A stretch of DNA of 64,000 bases from Cheilinus undulatus (taxonomy: Eukaryota > Chordata > Actinopteri > Labriformes > Labridae), in the NCBI RefSeq assembly GCF_018320785.1, contig NC_054875.1, forward strand, positions 28,463,157-28,527,156, in the 5' to 3' direction. Positions 33,316 to 45,600 of the stretch are shown piece after piece. The translations under genes were made by a program, and so were the position numbers. The notes beneath the pieces were generated by a model that saw only the letters and a program-made list of their open reading frames with translations, was not told the origin of the DNA and searched no databases. Each line of letters begins with the position of its first letter. The first letter of the stretch is position 1.

Positions 33316-36300
33316 ATGGATGCTCCTGTGCTGGCAGAGCATGCCTCAGTTCTACTCCAGCAGCTGGAGAGGATGAGAGCGGTGGAGGAGCTCACTGATG
33401 TGGTGCTCCTGGCAGAGGGGACTCCCTTTCATTGCCACAAGGTGGTGCTGTCTGCTTTCAGCCCTTACTTCCAGGTATGCTCACATGCTGAGTACTTTTT
33501 TTACTGACTACTGAGGCAGGGAAATAAAAGTTTTTGCAACTAATGTTCAGCAGAGCTACTAAAAGAAAGTGTACTATTCATGCAATGAGTCTGTGATCCA
33601 GAGATTAAGATGGGATAAACTCTTTGATTCCTTATTCTAAGTTTTACAGTAGCTCTTGACAGGATATAGTTTTACACACATATCTCCTGAAATCTTCCAC
33701 ACTTGTTCCAGATTTGACTGGAAAATTTTGGGAAATTTCAGGAGTCTTTTATATGTTTGAAAACACCAAGACTACAGGAAAATGGTAATCAAGATGCATT
33801 AAAGTCCCAAACAATGATGATAAAATGATGACAACAGAATCAAACACAATATCAATAATATATACTCAATTTGCAGCTTTTAATTATAGACAGATCCCTA
33901 ACTGCACAACACAGGCACAACTGAACATAATGGACTAGGTAATTTAAAGTTTGATTTACTGTATAGTTAAAATAAATTAAAAAAAATTGATATTAACTTT
34001 ACAACAGTGACAAGTAGCTGCCATGCACTGAGTGATGGATGAAGGTTACAGAAGTACAGTATAGGCATTACACTGTGATAGTTATGTTATAGAGTGTGGC
34101 TTTCTGTAAAACAAAGGATTTTATTCTACATTACTTGCTGAACTCTCCAGGCCATGTTCACATGTGGTCTGAAGGAAACCCGGGGAGGAGAGGTTCCTCT
34201 CAGAGACACTCCTGCTCAGAGTCTGAAGTTGCTGCTTGATTACATGTACCGAGCTGAACTTCCACTTTCCAATGACAACATCCAGGGAGTGGCTGCTGCT
34301 GCCTTTCTGCTGCATGTAGATGGAGCTTTCAGGTGGGGACAGAGACTGCTAATTGATTATTCTTGCAATAAACTAACATTCATTTGCAGTATTAAGTTAG
34401 GAAATTAAAGGTATTGAAGCACCTCTGTGAAATGCAGTAGTTAGTCATGCCCAAAAGCGAGAGGGAAAGAGAAATGTTTCTTGGTCCCAGCTCTATTAAA
34501 GGGTTCATCCTACAAGGTTCATCCTACTTTTAAGAAATGACGAGACAACGTTATTGTATTTTTAACTTCAGTTTTTACCATTTTTTAGAATATCAAACAT
34601 GCAAGTTTTAAGTTGTTTCATTAACCCCCTCTCCCTTAAATGGCAGGCATCTTTGCAAGGTTAACAGTGGGCTGGCCCATTAGGCCGGTAAATTTTTGAT
34701 GGTGTACTGCTATGCCAAGACCCTAAAAAAGTTGAAAGTTGAAGAAGAAAAGAAGGGAACTGGCTCATGGATTTGACCACAGTAATAACTTGTGAAAACA
34801 CTTTTTCAGTCAGCTCCAATATCTAATTATAGCAAGGCCAAAAAGACCCATGTAAGCCAAATGGCTAGTACCAGCACTGCTGATCTGATGCACGTGTTGA
34901 TATTGTTAATTCACATCTTGCAAGGGAACCATTTATGGCCCTTTCAGAGGCCAGGCCTTTTGCAGATCTGCATGTGACTGCAGTCAGTGATCTAAGTCTG
35001 TGGCACTGACAATGCTTTGTATTTTTTTGTGACTTTTTGTTACTGCTTTAGGTTGTGTCAGAGCCACATGGAGGCTCGTATGGACCCTTCAAACTGTGTG
35101 GGTCTGTATCACTGGGCCAGAGACTTGGGGGCCACCAGTTTGGCTGACTGCGCTTTTAGGTTCCTCTGCCAACACTTTGCACAGGTCAGTTAAGAATGCC
35201 AAAATCTTCCTCAGTTACAGGCAGGATTTACCCTTCTGGACATTTCAAATTTAAAGGCCAGAAAAAAATAAGATTGATTATCACTAAAGGTATAACTACC
35301 TCTCTATATAGGTAGACTCTATGACTCTCTATGGGCCAGATGTTCAAGGTGTGTATGGATGGATCAGATAACTAAAAGAGCTCAATGCAATGTGAAACAT
35401 GGGAAAAGAGGGATAAAATTTGATAAAGTAAAAGACAGCATCTACTTCATAAATACTAATTTCTCCGGCCTTTAGCAGCTGCTTCAAGCTGCCACTAGGT
35501 GGCAGATCTTGCCTTCCTTTCCTACAAAGATCAGTTTTTGCAATGCTTTTTTCAAATTCTGTTGATTTGAGGAAGACTTTCACTTTAATTTCTGTATATA
35601 TTATTTAACCCGGTCCTTCCCTTGCTTTTTACCCTGCTGTCTTTAGGTCTGTGAGGAAGAGGAAGTGCTGGAGCTGGATGCCCAAAGTCTTGGTGATCTG
35701 CTGGGTTCAGATGACCTCAACATTTCAGAGGAGCAGGTTGTTCTGGAGCTAGTTCTGCGGTGGGTAGAGAGGCGAAGAGGTGACTCTCAGAGTGAAGCTC
35801 AGGCTGTGGAGCTACTGAGGCGTGTTAGGCTGGAACTCGTCAATCCTGGATTCCTTAGGAAAGCCAGGAGGAGAAACCCGGTGAGGGAGGAAAGGGCAGC
35901 AAAGAGCTATATAAAGATTCCTTACCCATATTAACAAGGAATGGTTAATTAACCGGCTACCACGCCTGTTAATAAATCTTGCAGGTATTGCTGCGGGATG
36001 CTGAGTGCTTTGGGATGATTGATGCTGCTCTACAGACGTCAGGACTCTGTGAGACAGCAGCTCCTCGTCGGTCTGCGCTTCGTTACGGCATGGAAACCGC
36101 AGACCTGTTGCTCTGCCTTGGTGGGGTAAACCAGGAAGGAGTACCTGCTCGCCGTGGGGGACTAGCTGACCTCAGTTTCTGCTTTTCCCCCCAGAGTAGA
36201 AAGACTCATTTTATACCCTCTCCACTGAAGGGCTGTGGAGGCAGGGGACAGATCACAGCAGGGGGTGTGACACAGGACAACAACATAGTGGTGGCTATAG

Positions 36301-38264
36301 AGACGGAAAATGAGCACAGGGTGAAGAAGGTTGATTTATACAGGTGTTTATGTATGCCTGTTTGTTATAATTTCATCTTTCTCATGCACTTTTCTCAAAA
36401 AAGGGCCAAACTGTGTGTCTCTGTTCCAGGTTTGATCGTTCGGAGGAGAACAGCTGGGTGGAGCTGTGCTCAGCAGCACACAGGGACATGTACGCTTTAG
36501 GGCTGCTAGGGGATTGCCTCTTCATGATTGGGGGTCAGATGAAAACCCGTAATCACTATGTCATCACAGACAGTGTGGAGAGATGGTCGCTGAAGAGAGG
36601 AGGCAGCTGGCTCAGCTTTGCCCCTCTGCCGCTGCCCTTAGCCTGCCACAGTGTCGTCAGCTTGAAGGAGCATCTGTATGTGCTGGGGGGCTGGACCCCA
36701 CAGGTACACAGATATTTCCAAAATAAAACCACTTTAATCTCAAAAGTAACTTTAAGTAGATAGAATTAGAGAATGGATAAAGCAGATCAGCTGAAAGTTA
36801 GTTATTGAAATTTTCATCTTTTAGAGTGTAATTTAATTAAATGTCTCTAAAGTCATTGTCTCACTAAAGAGGTTACACAGTAACCTGTGCCTCACTGTAT
36901 AAAGCTTTTGCACTTGTATCATTAAAAAGTGGTGGGTCCTGGTTCTGGCATTTCCTGTGGACAAACATTCCAGATAGCACATATAGTATGCTTCATCTAA
37001 AAAACCCTGCTAGCAAGCCCCTTTGTTTTAGCACCATTTTGGCACACCAAAAAGCCTATGTGTTGATCCACTGGCAGCACACCGATCAGCTGTTTTGGTC
37101 AATGGTGTACGACTTGAATTGAATTTTGCTAAACAGACTGGTAATTATATCTTAAGTTTTGATGTTCTTGTAAGGGAGTTATTAGTGAGTTGTATGTCAA
37201 TCTGTTAAAAGGAAGCGGGATTAGTTTTGTCACAAACACAAGTCAACTTACACATCTACAGGACTTGATCTCAAAGGGATAAGTGGTACTTCTTTGTCCA
37301 TGGTGGGTCCCAAACTCCTCACAACCCTGAGTTCCTCCCAGCTTTAAATGAGAATAATATTACTTACTGCTCCTTAAGTTCCTGCCTTAAATTTAATCTT
37401 TTCTGCCTCCTCCTCTCCACCTCTCTTTTCCTCACCCCAAGCATCAACCAGATGATGAGCCTGACAAGCTGAGCAATCGCATGTTTCAGTTTGACCCCAG
37501 CAAAGACAGGTGGACAGAGCGTGCCAGGATGAAGTACTCCAGGTACCGCTGCGGCACAGCAATTCTTAATGGAGAAATCTACATACTAGGTCAGACCTCA
37601 AGACAGACCCCAACACTTTTGTCAGCATTTATTATGTATCCACAGACGAGTGGAGCACAATGATGTGGTATTTTAGCGTTATTTGTGGTTTTCTCAGGTG
37701 GTATAGGATGTAATGGAGAGGACATAGGACAGTCACGCCGCTGTCTGAGCTCTGTGGAGATTTACAATGCAGACACAGACACCTGGAGGGCGGGACCAAC
37801 CCTTCCAATGGCTTTACTGTCCCTACGAACCAATGCCTCTAATTTAGCAGCAGTGGATGGAAAGCTTTACCTCTGTGGATACTACAAAGGGGCAGGTCAG
37901 TTTGTGAAATTCTGTTAATGATTTTATGAACACATTTTGTGTACTGTCCAAAATTATCCCCTTATGAGTTCATGGTAAAATAACCCAAATGTTGCACAAA
38001 AAGCTCACTTTATGTCTGGGTCAGAATGAGAAAACGCATGCCAGCTGATGAGGCAGAATCTCGGTAATTAAATTTTGGTCAGCCATGGCTCACATTCTTT
38101 CTCTCATGACTACAGGCCGTCATGAGATCATCACCAAGGAGATTCTGGAGTTAGACCCTGCAGACAATGTGTGGACGGTGGTGGAAAGACGAGCAGCCAT
38201 GCATGACAGCTATGACGTCTGTCTGGTGGCGAACCTCAATCCTCGAGACCTCATCACACCCTGA
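33316..38264 (+). CDS. kbtbd12: Kelch repeat and BTB domain-containing protein 12
   Basis: Probable substrate adaptor for a CUL3 ubiquitin ligase (family inference). Nine coding exons: 33316-33474, 34151-34332, 35052-35184, 35647-35880, 35985-36343, 36430-36703, 37442-37589, 37698-37895, 38116-38264. They sum to 1836 nt (611 aa plus stop; human about 623). BTB domain at about 20-130 (LTDVVLLAEGTPFHCHKVVL, AFSPYFQAMFTCGL), BACK domain at about 135-240 (NCVGLYHWARDLG, DDLNISEEQVVLELVLRWVE), then kelch blades from about 275 (LLLCLGG, LFMIGGQ, LYVLGGWTPQ, IYILGGIGC). The phrases LVNPGFLRKA, LRYGMET, MKTRNHYVIT, SLRTNASN and the end SYDVCLVANLNPRDLI match recalled KBTBD12 specifically, so other KLHL/KBTBD members are unlikely. 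The ATG has a good context (AACCATGG). In the last blade the usual GG is GY (LYLCGYYKG). Confidence 0.94.
35491..35505 (+). promoter_or_regulatory. CTCF-binding-site consensus match
   Basis: GCCACTAGGTGGCAG contains a 14/14 match to the vertebrate CTCF core CCASYAGRKGGCRS. It lies in the kbtbd12 intron between 35184 and 35647. Confidence 0.55.
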
Positions 38265-39185
38265 TTCACATTCTCCTGACTCTGAGCAACAGTGCAGGGG
38301 GTCTGGATGTTAGCTCCATTCTCATGCAGTTTAATCCAAGCTTGGCTTGACTTTAAGACGTCATATGTAGTAACAGAAAGGTCAATATGACCCTGAAATT
38401 TGAAAATCTCATGCTTATTGCTGTAACACTGATAACAGGCTTGATTTCTTGTGTATCGCAGCCCTGATAGGGCATTATATTTTGCTCTGTTTTAATGAGT
38501 AAATTTTAGCTGTTAAACAGATTTATCTGGTAAAGCTATCATTTTTATCCATAAATAATTAGATTAATAAGTCAAGTTATTGGAAAAACAACCAAAATGT
38601 ACTTGTTATCTCAGGAAACAAAATGAAATGAAAATATGGATGCATGTTCTAATAGGGCCTCTATACCTGAAATAATTTGACAGCTGTAACCATTGTAAAA
38701 TAATTGCTTTTATTTCATATACTTTTTACTGACTTGAATGGGAGCACTGATTGGATATGCATACATTTTCGTGTATTTTTTGTGATAACAGGTTTTGTTC
38801 TCACAAAATCTTGACCTATTTGTCATGTTTTCCCTGAATTTACACATGTAGACACAGGATACAATTTTACATCAGAGCAGGGAAACTGAAAAAATGAAAT
38901 GTATGGATGTGTGTCCCATGCTTTTTTCCCTTTTAAAGTAGAATTAAGTTAAAAAACAAAAGGCCAGTTATCTATTAAACTGTATTTGATCTGATTGAAT
39001 GTTGGCTATTCTGTGATGGATGTGAAATAATACTGCTTTTACTGCCTTTCCATTAATCAGAAAGCTTTTATGTTTCTCTTTTATTTATATGTGGACTTGA
39101 AATGAAACAAATGAATTTTATCCTGCAGTCTAAACCACTGTGATCACTCTTTCTGACTTCAAAGTCTCCACTTCCTCCCAGTTTC
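38265..39185 (+). other. kbtbd12 3' UTR and short intergenic gap
   Basis: A/T-rich non-coding sequence between the kbtbd12 stop and the GC-richer start of the kinase gene, only about 1.4 kb before its ATG. An ATTAAA at about 38974 is the best poly(A) candidate I see; no canonical AATAAA stands out. Confidence 0.4.
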
Positions 39186-39189
39186 TTCA

Positions 39190-39686
39190 AAGTGTTTTCA
39201 AGGATTTATTCTGGCGGAGCTCACCGCATGGCGATGCATCAACAAACATGTCCGACTGAAGTGGTGGCTTTAGGGTGAGCTTTTGACCCGCATGACATTC
39301 CGTACATGCCTTTATCTCCATCTCTCTGGTTGAAAACATGCTATAGAGAGGGAAAAAAACCTCAAATGATCCCAAATGAGCGAGGCGCTGCGGGATGTTG
39401 CTCAGAGATCAGCCTTTGGTATGAGGAGGCGCCACCCCTCCATCGCCTCAGAGCATGTGGTTCCCATCGCTCCTGTTGCTGTTTTTGAGGAGAGTGAGAG
39501 CGAACAACACAACTGCAGCTCAAATGGATCGGCTGCACATTTTTAAGCCATTTCGATAGTTTGTTGCTGTTACGACGTCTTTACCTGCGACTTTTTTGTC
39601 TATGGCAAGCTCCTAAGCTGCATTTCTTAAAAGTAATTTTGAGCGCAGTCCCAGGGGAGGCTGCTCCTGACAGGTGCGCAGAAAGG
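39190..39686 (+). promoter_or_regulatory. CpG-enriched promoter and 5' UTR of the NUAK gene
   Basis: CpG density rises sharply from about 39210 through exon 1 (for example GAGCGAGGCGCTGCGGGA near 39380), unlike the surrounding A/T-rich DNA. An in-frame upstream Met at 39561 exists, but its reading (leucine/arginine-rich) has no family match, so this stretch is treated as leader. Confidence 0.5.
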
Positions 39687-42600
39687 ATGGGCAGACGTGA
39701 AGCAGACAGCAGAGGCGCAATGAACACCAGCGAACACTCCGAGCTCGGTTGTCTGCAAGAGGCGGCATCCAGTGACCATCGGGCCGGTGAAGAGTCCCCG
39801 ATTCTGGGCTGCCAGCGCGTAGACAGGCGGCACAGACAGTCGGACACGGAGGCGGGGAGCCGGGCACTGACTGCCATGGCAGAGCCGATGGAAGTGAAGA
39901 AGCACCAGCACAAGCACAACTTGAAACACCGTTACGAGGTGATGGAGACTCTGGGAAAAGGCACGTACGGTAAAGTGAAGAAGGCGGTGGAGAGGGCAAG
40001 TCTGAGGACGGTGAGTGTTCAAACGATGCAAAATGTAACAGCTGTGTGGCAGAGTGGCACTGTATTTATCTAAACTACTCAACATATTGGACAAAGTATT
40101 AAATCATAATGGCAGAAATGTGTCTTTGACTTGCGTGTGCAAACATGAAAAACACAACGAAACACACTGATGAAGCACATTAAAACATAAAACTCACTTT
40201 AAAACACAACATACTGACCTAAAAATTAAAAAAGATATAATCCATGCCGCTTGTGCTTGTATATTTTTGTAACCCAATGGGTATTAAACATTAATTTGTA
40301 GGCGGAGCCTATTGCTCCTAGATGGCACGTGCACGCGCGCGTGCGTGTTTGTGGGTGAGCTCATGGGCTGATGGTGAGCACAGTTCTTGCTTCCTGTGCT
40401 GCCAGGCTGAGATTCCTTTGGTCTGACTCACTCAGCACTTGAACAAGGGGATAAAATTACAACAATAGGTCTCTTTCCAGTTGGAGTCTGACCCCCCACA
40501 TACATGCGCGCGCACGCTAATGGACACACTTAATATAATTATACATGTTACATGTTTCTGTTCACCTTAACATTCTGTAAAGGGCCCAGGCTTCACTAAG
40601 TATGTTTATTCACACACTTAAAGGTTATAGCTTGATTGGGATATTTGGATGACTGCCCTTCTCCCAGTAAACAGGGATAGTAATGAATTTGATTTAATTT
40701 ATTAGGGACCATAGTAAGTCCTCTGGTTGGGCCTGGATGTGTCACAAAGTGAAAACATGTACAACTTCACAGCTCTGCACATTGTAGATTGGCCATGCTT
40801 TACTTTTGTTACAAATATGATGCATGCTATCTTATGGTGATGCACAAAGGCAGATGAAAATGTAACTTCTGCAATGCTTAGCATTTATGCTGTTGAACTT
40901 GCCTTGAACATGAGCTGAACACAGTCCACTTTGGGTCCAACTGAGGTGTAGGCTACAAATTATGAGAAAACCACTTGTGTTGAAAAATAAAGTTAATGTG
41001 GAAGAAGAAAAAAATCATCCCTAAAAAAACATTCCCAGTGTTACAATAAGGATTTTATACAGCAGAAACAAACATTACAGCCTGGTTAAAAAAATAATTT
41101 TGGTTGGAAAATTTCGTGTCTTCATGAGCACACATTACAGCAGGGTTAGAACATTTTTTAAATGAGTTTTGATAAGGATTCAAGTTATTCATAATTAGGG
41201 ATATGGTTGGTATGACTGTAAGCCAGTGTGTTGAAAGTGTTTGTCAGAAGGCTTAAGACCCACCTGACCTGCACCTGTTTAGGTACGGGGTGTCGAAACT
41301 GTGGCATGGGGGACAAATTTGGCCTGTGGTCAATTATTATTTGGCCTGTAGCAAATTCTGAAAATGAAATGAAATATGGCCCACATGAAAACAACAAGTC
41401 TGAGCTTGACTGCATTGAAATTCTTAGTTTTGACACTAGGATGTTTTGATTCTGTAAACCAACATTTTGACAAGAAGATATCATTGATGTCTTTTTCCCT
41501 AATTAAATTGAGACAACGATGTAAATGGTAAACATAGTCCATTATTTGTGTCTGAATATGGAGATGAGCCATCAGCATTGCCCCTCGGCAGCATAGATCG
41601 TCGTTCTCATCCTAAACGGGGCAGAGCCAGTGGTAGCCAAAGGTGGACCAGGACCCCCTGAAATCTTATTGGTCACCCCGAAATCCTTGGCAGTGATTAG
41701 GTATTTACCCTGTCAGCCACAGAAAGCTGCGGTTTAGCTATTTTCTTTAATCTTTAAGGAGGTCTTAATCTATATTGGACTGGTTTTACTGGCTTTAACA
41801 CACTAAGAGTGAGGACATTTAAGGTGGAACCATCAGCCCTATATTTTTGGTATAGGCCCTCAGTGAAAAGTTTAAAGTAAGTCAGAGACAATGTTCCCAA
41901 TATGGCAACCACCACAGATTTGCTTGAAAAGACAGCTTCAGTGACCACATTTGTGACATCACTTACACCTTGCCAATACTTTTTTCAGTCAGCTTTATAC
42001 ATCTAAGTATAAATTAACTTCTACTCGCATTAGCTCTGTGTGCTCATCCGACTTTGAGAAATTTAATTTAGCACAATTTCAGACTAACAAGTTTTTACAT
42101 GTATTTTAAAAGACCAGTTTTGGTTGAACTTGCACAATTATTTGACTTTTTCCACCTGCATGTAAACACAACACACTAACTGATCTGACAAATACAGATA
42201 CTCCTTTAGACTAGAATTCCTCTTCTGCGTTTTTTTTTCAGTAAACTAATGCACAGTAATAGGTTAATCTGTGTAGAATCAGATTGTGAATGTTTCATTG
42301 GCAAAATTCCTCTGGCAGCGTGAGACCCACATCTGTGAGAGAGAAAGGGCGAAGAAAGGCAGGGAAAACAGACAGAATAGGTAGGGATTTGATTGGACAA
42401 GAGGGGAAATGCTGAATTCTTTGAGCCAGTAGCCAGCACATACCAAGGATTCTTTGAAACAAAATGGACATTATTTTTGGAAACAAGAGCAGGGGGCTGT
42501 TGTCTGAGTGCAAGAAGGAGGCAGAAGAGACTTGAGAGAGTTGCTGCAGAAGGTGGCTGTGTCTAATGTAACCGATGAAATGATTAAAGTGTCATTTATC

Positions 42601-45600
42601 TGCCCTGGAGGTTGCTTACATTGGCTTGGAGCCTGACCATGTTAGAGAAAATAAAACATTATGGTTCCATTCTAATATTTATGAATAGTTACATAACTTC
42701 ACCACATATAGAAATCTTTAAACTTGTGAGGATGGGAACAGAAAAGAAAGAGGACTTGACTTGCCTTTATGTAGAAACACCAGACACCAGATTAATTTTC
42801 ACTGTGCAAACTTAATTAGTCTGCTCTAAAGAGTATAAAACATGGCCATAGTCACAAGAACATTACATATTGGTTTCTGAAGTGGAGTTTTGAAAATACG
42901 GTCTCAAACTCACTTGTGATCTGCCTAAAGGCAACAAAGTTTAGGCAAGCCTTTGGTTTCCGAGGAAACAGAAACAACACTTCCACCTGCCAGTCAGATC
43001 AGTCATACCTTGATACTGCTATCCTTGATATAAAGTATCAATAAACCTAAAAAAACACACACAATGGGACTTCTGGGACTTTAAAGCCATCTTCCAGCTC
43101 TTCTGGAGAGTGAGTAGGCAGAGCATAGTTTAGTGTAGTTATAAGAGTCATTATTTAGTATTATATAGTATTATTAATAGTGCTGTCAAACAATTAAAAT
43201 TTTTAATCAGATTAATCACAGGGTTGCTGTGGATTAATTTTGATTAATCATGATTAAATAACATTAATATTTAATCTATATTAATCCCGTTTCATTTTGC
43301 CAGCTTGGCAGTGTGTTAGCCAAAGTGCTAGCAGAATCCCCGAAGAACATATGTTTCACGTTAATGTGGTATTTTAAGCTGGAAGTGCTTCGGTGGAAAG
43401 ACAACTCCTTCCTGCAGAATGTGCATAATATTTTATGTCTGTCGGCTGTTCCATCTTGTTTTTTTTTGTACTCAACTTTCCCATTGAGAGGGCCAACGTG
43501 CTGTGTAACGTCTTCCATATCGAGTTGGTTGGTCACTACCGGATCAATGACCCATTTGCGCATGTGCGGCGGCATGCTCGACGGTAACCCTACTTGGACA
43601 AACTGCCCGAAATCCACTGCCAGAGACGTTTCAGGGATTTTGAGTCAATCTGGACTGTAGATGGGTTAATTGCGTTAAGAATTTTTATCAGATTAATCAT
43701 GATGATCGATAAATCCGCATTAACGCAATAATTTTGACAGCCAGTATTATCCGTGGTGTTCATTTGCAGGTAATAGTGAAGTTTAACAGATCTGGAAATA
43801 AGCGTCCTTGTATCGGTTTGTCCAGAAGGATGGCCCATGTAGCAGGGGCAACCCTGTTAGCTTGGCTTAGCATAAAGAATTGAAAAAAACAGCTTGGCAC
43901 TCCAAGAAGGCAACAGAATCGGACTACACACATTTTAACCTCAATGATAATCATGAAATGTTTCTTTTTTAAAATGTAATACATGTTATTTGTCTTATTT
44001 AATCCAAACAAATGTCCGCATGTACAAACCTCAGGCACTGATGACCACTCTCACAGACCATTCATCTGAGACGCCGTCTATTTCAGAACGGAAGTGCTGT
44101 AATTTGCCTGTACAACATTTTAGATTTTTTTTTTTTCTATTCAGCTTTATTAACGAAAAAGTGTGGCAGTTCTGTCAATGAAACATCTGCATTGCTGAGA
44201 TTACAGACTGAGCAACATTTCATATATAAAACCGAGAAAAAGATCTAATCCCAGATTAAATTATGTATAGACCCATTTCAAAAGTAGTTACACGAATGTT
44301 GGCTTGCTTTAGCTCAGTTAGTGTTAGCTAAAGCTAACATAGCTTTGATAGCTACAAAATTAACATAACTGCATACGCCAATGTCGTTAAGTTTGCTTAA
44401 GCAATGTAAGCTTTACCAAATGTAGCTAAAGCTAATGTGGCCATGTAGAGAATGTATCTGAGTTTAGCTGAAGCTATGTTAGCTATGTATCTACATTAGC
44501 TACTTTTTATTGTTAGCAGACTCTGCTTTATTAAACGTTTGTAATTCAGTTTTGCAGGTCAGATTTTTAACTTTTAACTTTGGTATTCTAACCATTACCT
44601 TAACAGAAGGTCAATCTGATTTTCAAAAGTCTAAGCATGTATTTCAGTTCTGAAGTAGACAGCGTCTCAGATTAATGGTCTGTAAGAGTGGCTGTCAAAA
44701 ATGTCCGACCTGCAGCCAGACCCCTCTCTTTCCAAAAGTCTATATTCTGTTATATAGGCTTCATTTCATACAGTGTCCCAGCTTTTATGGAATCAGGCAC
44801 TGTGAAAGCAAAATCTTATGGGTATTTTTTTTTCAGAGCTTTTTTTGTCGTCCTGCTCATAAATCATTAGGGAACCACAGATACACTTCGTTATGAATAA
44901 AGTTAAAGTATATCCGTTATTAAAGTTATTTAACAGCAAACATGCTAGTTTCATTGTCTAATATGTTATATTTAATGTGGTAAATATAGAGAGCTACACT
45001 TTGAGCATTCTAAAACAGTGTATTTTTTGCCCTAATACTGACACAGAGTTGTGGGTCATGGTTGTAGAAAAAGGGACATTTTGTGCGTGTGTAGCTGAAT
45101 CTTAAGGTCAGGGGTCTATCTGGCAAGAAGCCGGTATAATCCAGCTGTGTAATCTTTCACAGATGCTGCAGGCATCTTTAGTGATGCTCAGGCTCTTGGG
45201 ATTTGTGGGCCTTTGTGCATGTGTGCAGGAGTTGTATGGGAGAATATGAGGACAGGAAATACGTGAGTGAACCCCCACCATGACTTGCACAAATATGCAT
45301 CCAAAAGGTCAGTGGTGTAATTAAGATTTGATCAATGAGAAAAGGTTCTGCTCTGTCTGGTTCAAATTAAGCCTCTGTGTGGATTGTTTATCTGTTTAAG
45401 CTGTACCATTATTACACATGGTCAATGGCATGCCTGCTAGTTCTGCGCATTCTCCCAGTAATACTTAAGACTATCTGATAACAAAAGTATGAGTCATACA
45501 CACAGCCTCTCATGTTTCCTGCATGCTTTAGTTGCTGTTTTGCATTTTTGGAAAATGTCACACAAGCAGCATGTTTTGTGGATGAACAATGAACCATCAT

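Noticed and set aside
39561..39686. In-frame upstream Met extending NUAK by 42 residues
   Set aside because: The extension is leucine/arginine-rich and unlike NUAK N-termini; the ATG at 39687 has a much better context.
39581..40094. Several minus-strand open frames of 112-155 codons
   Set aside because: They are shadows of the GC-rich NUAK exon 1; the plus frame carries the conserved kinase N-terminus.
43276..43617. Host ZBED-type zinc-finger gene
   Set aside because: It lies wholly inside a 568-bp element with hAT-type ends and 8-bp duplications and has no catalytic or dimerisation region.
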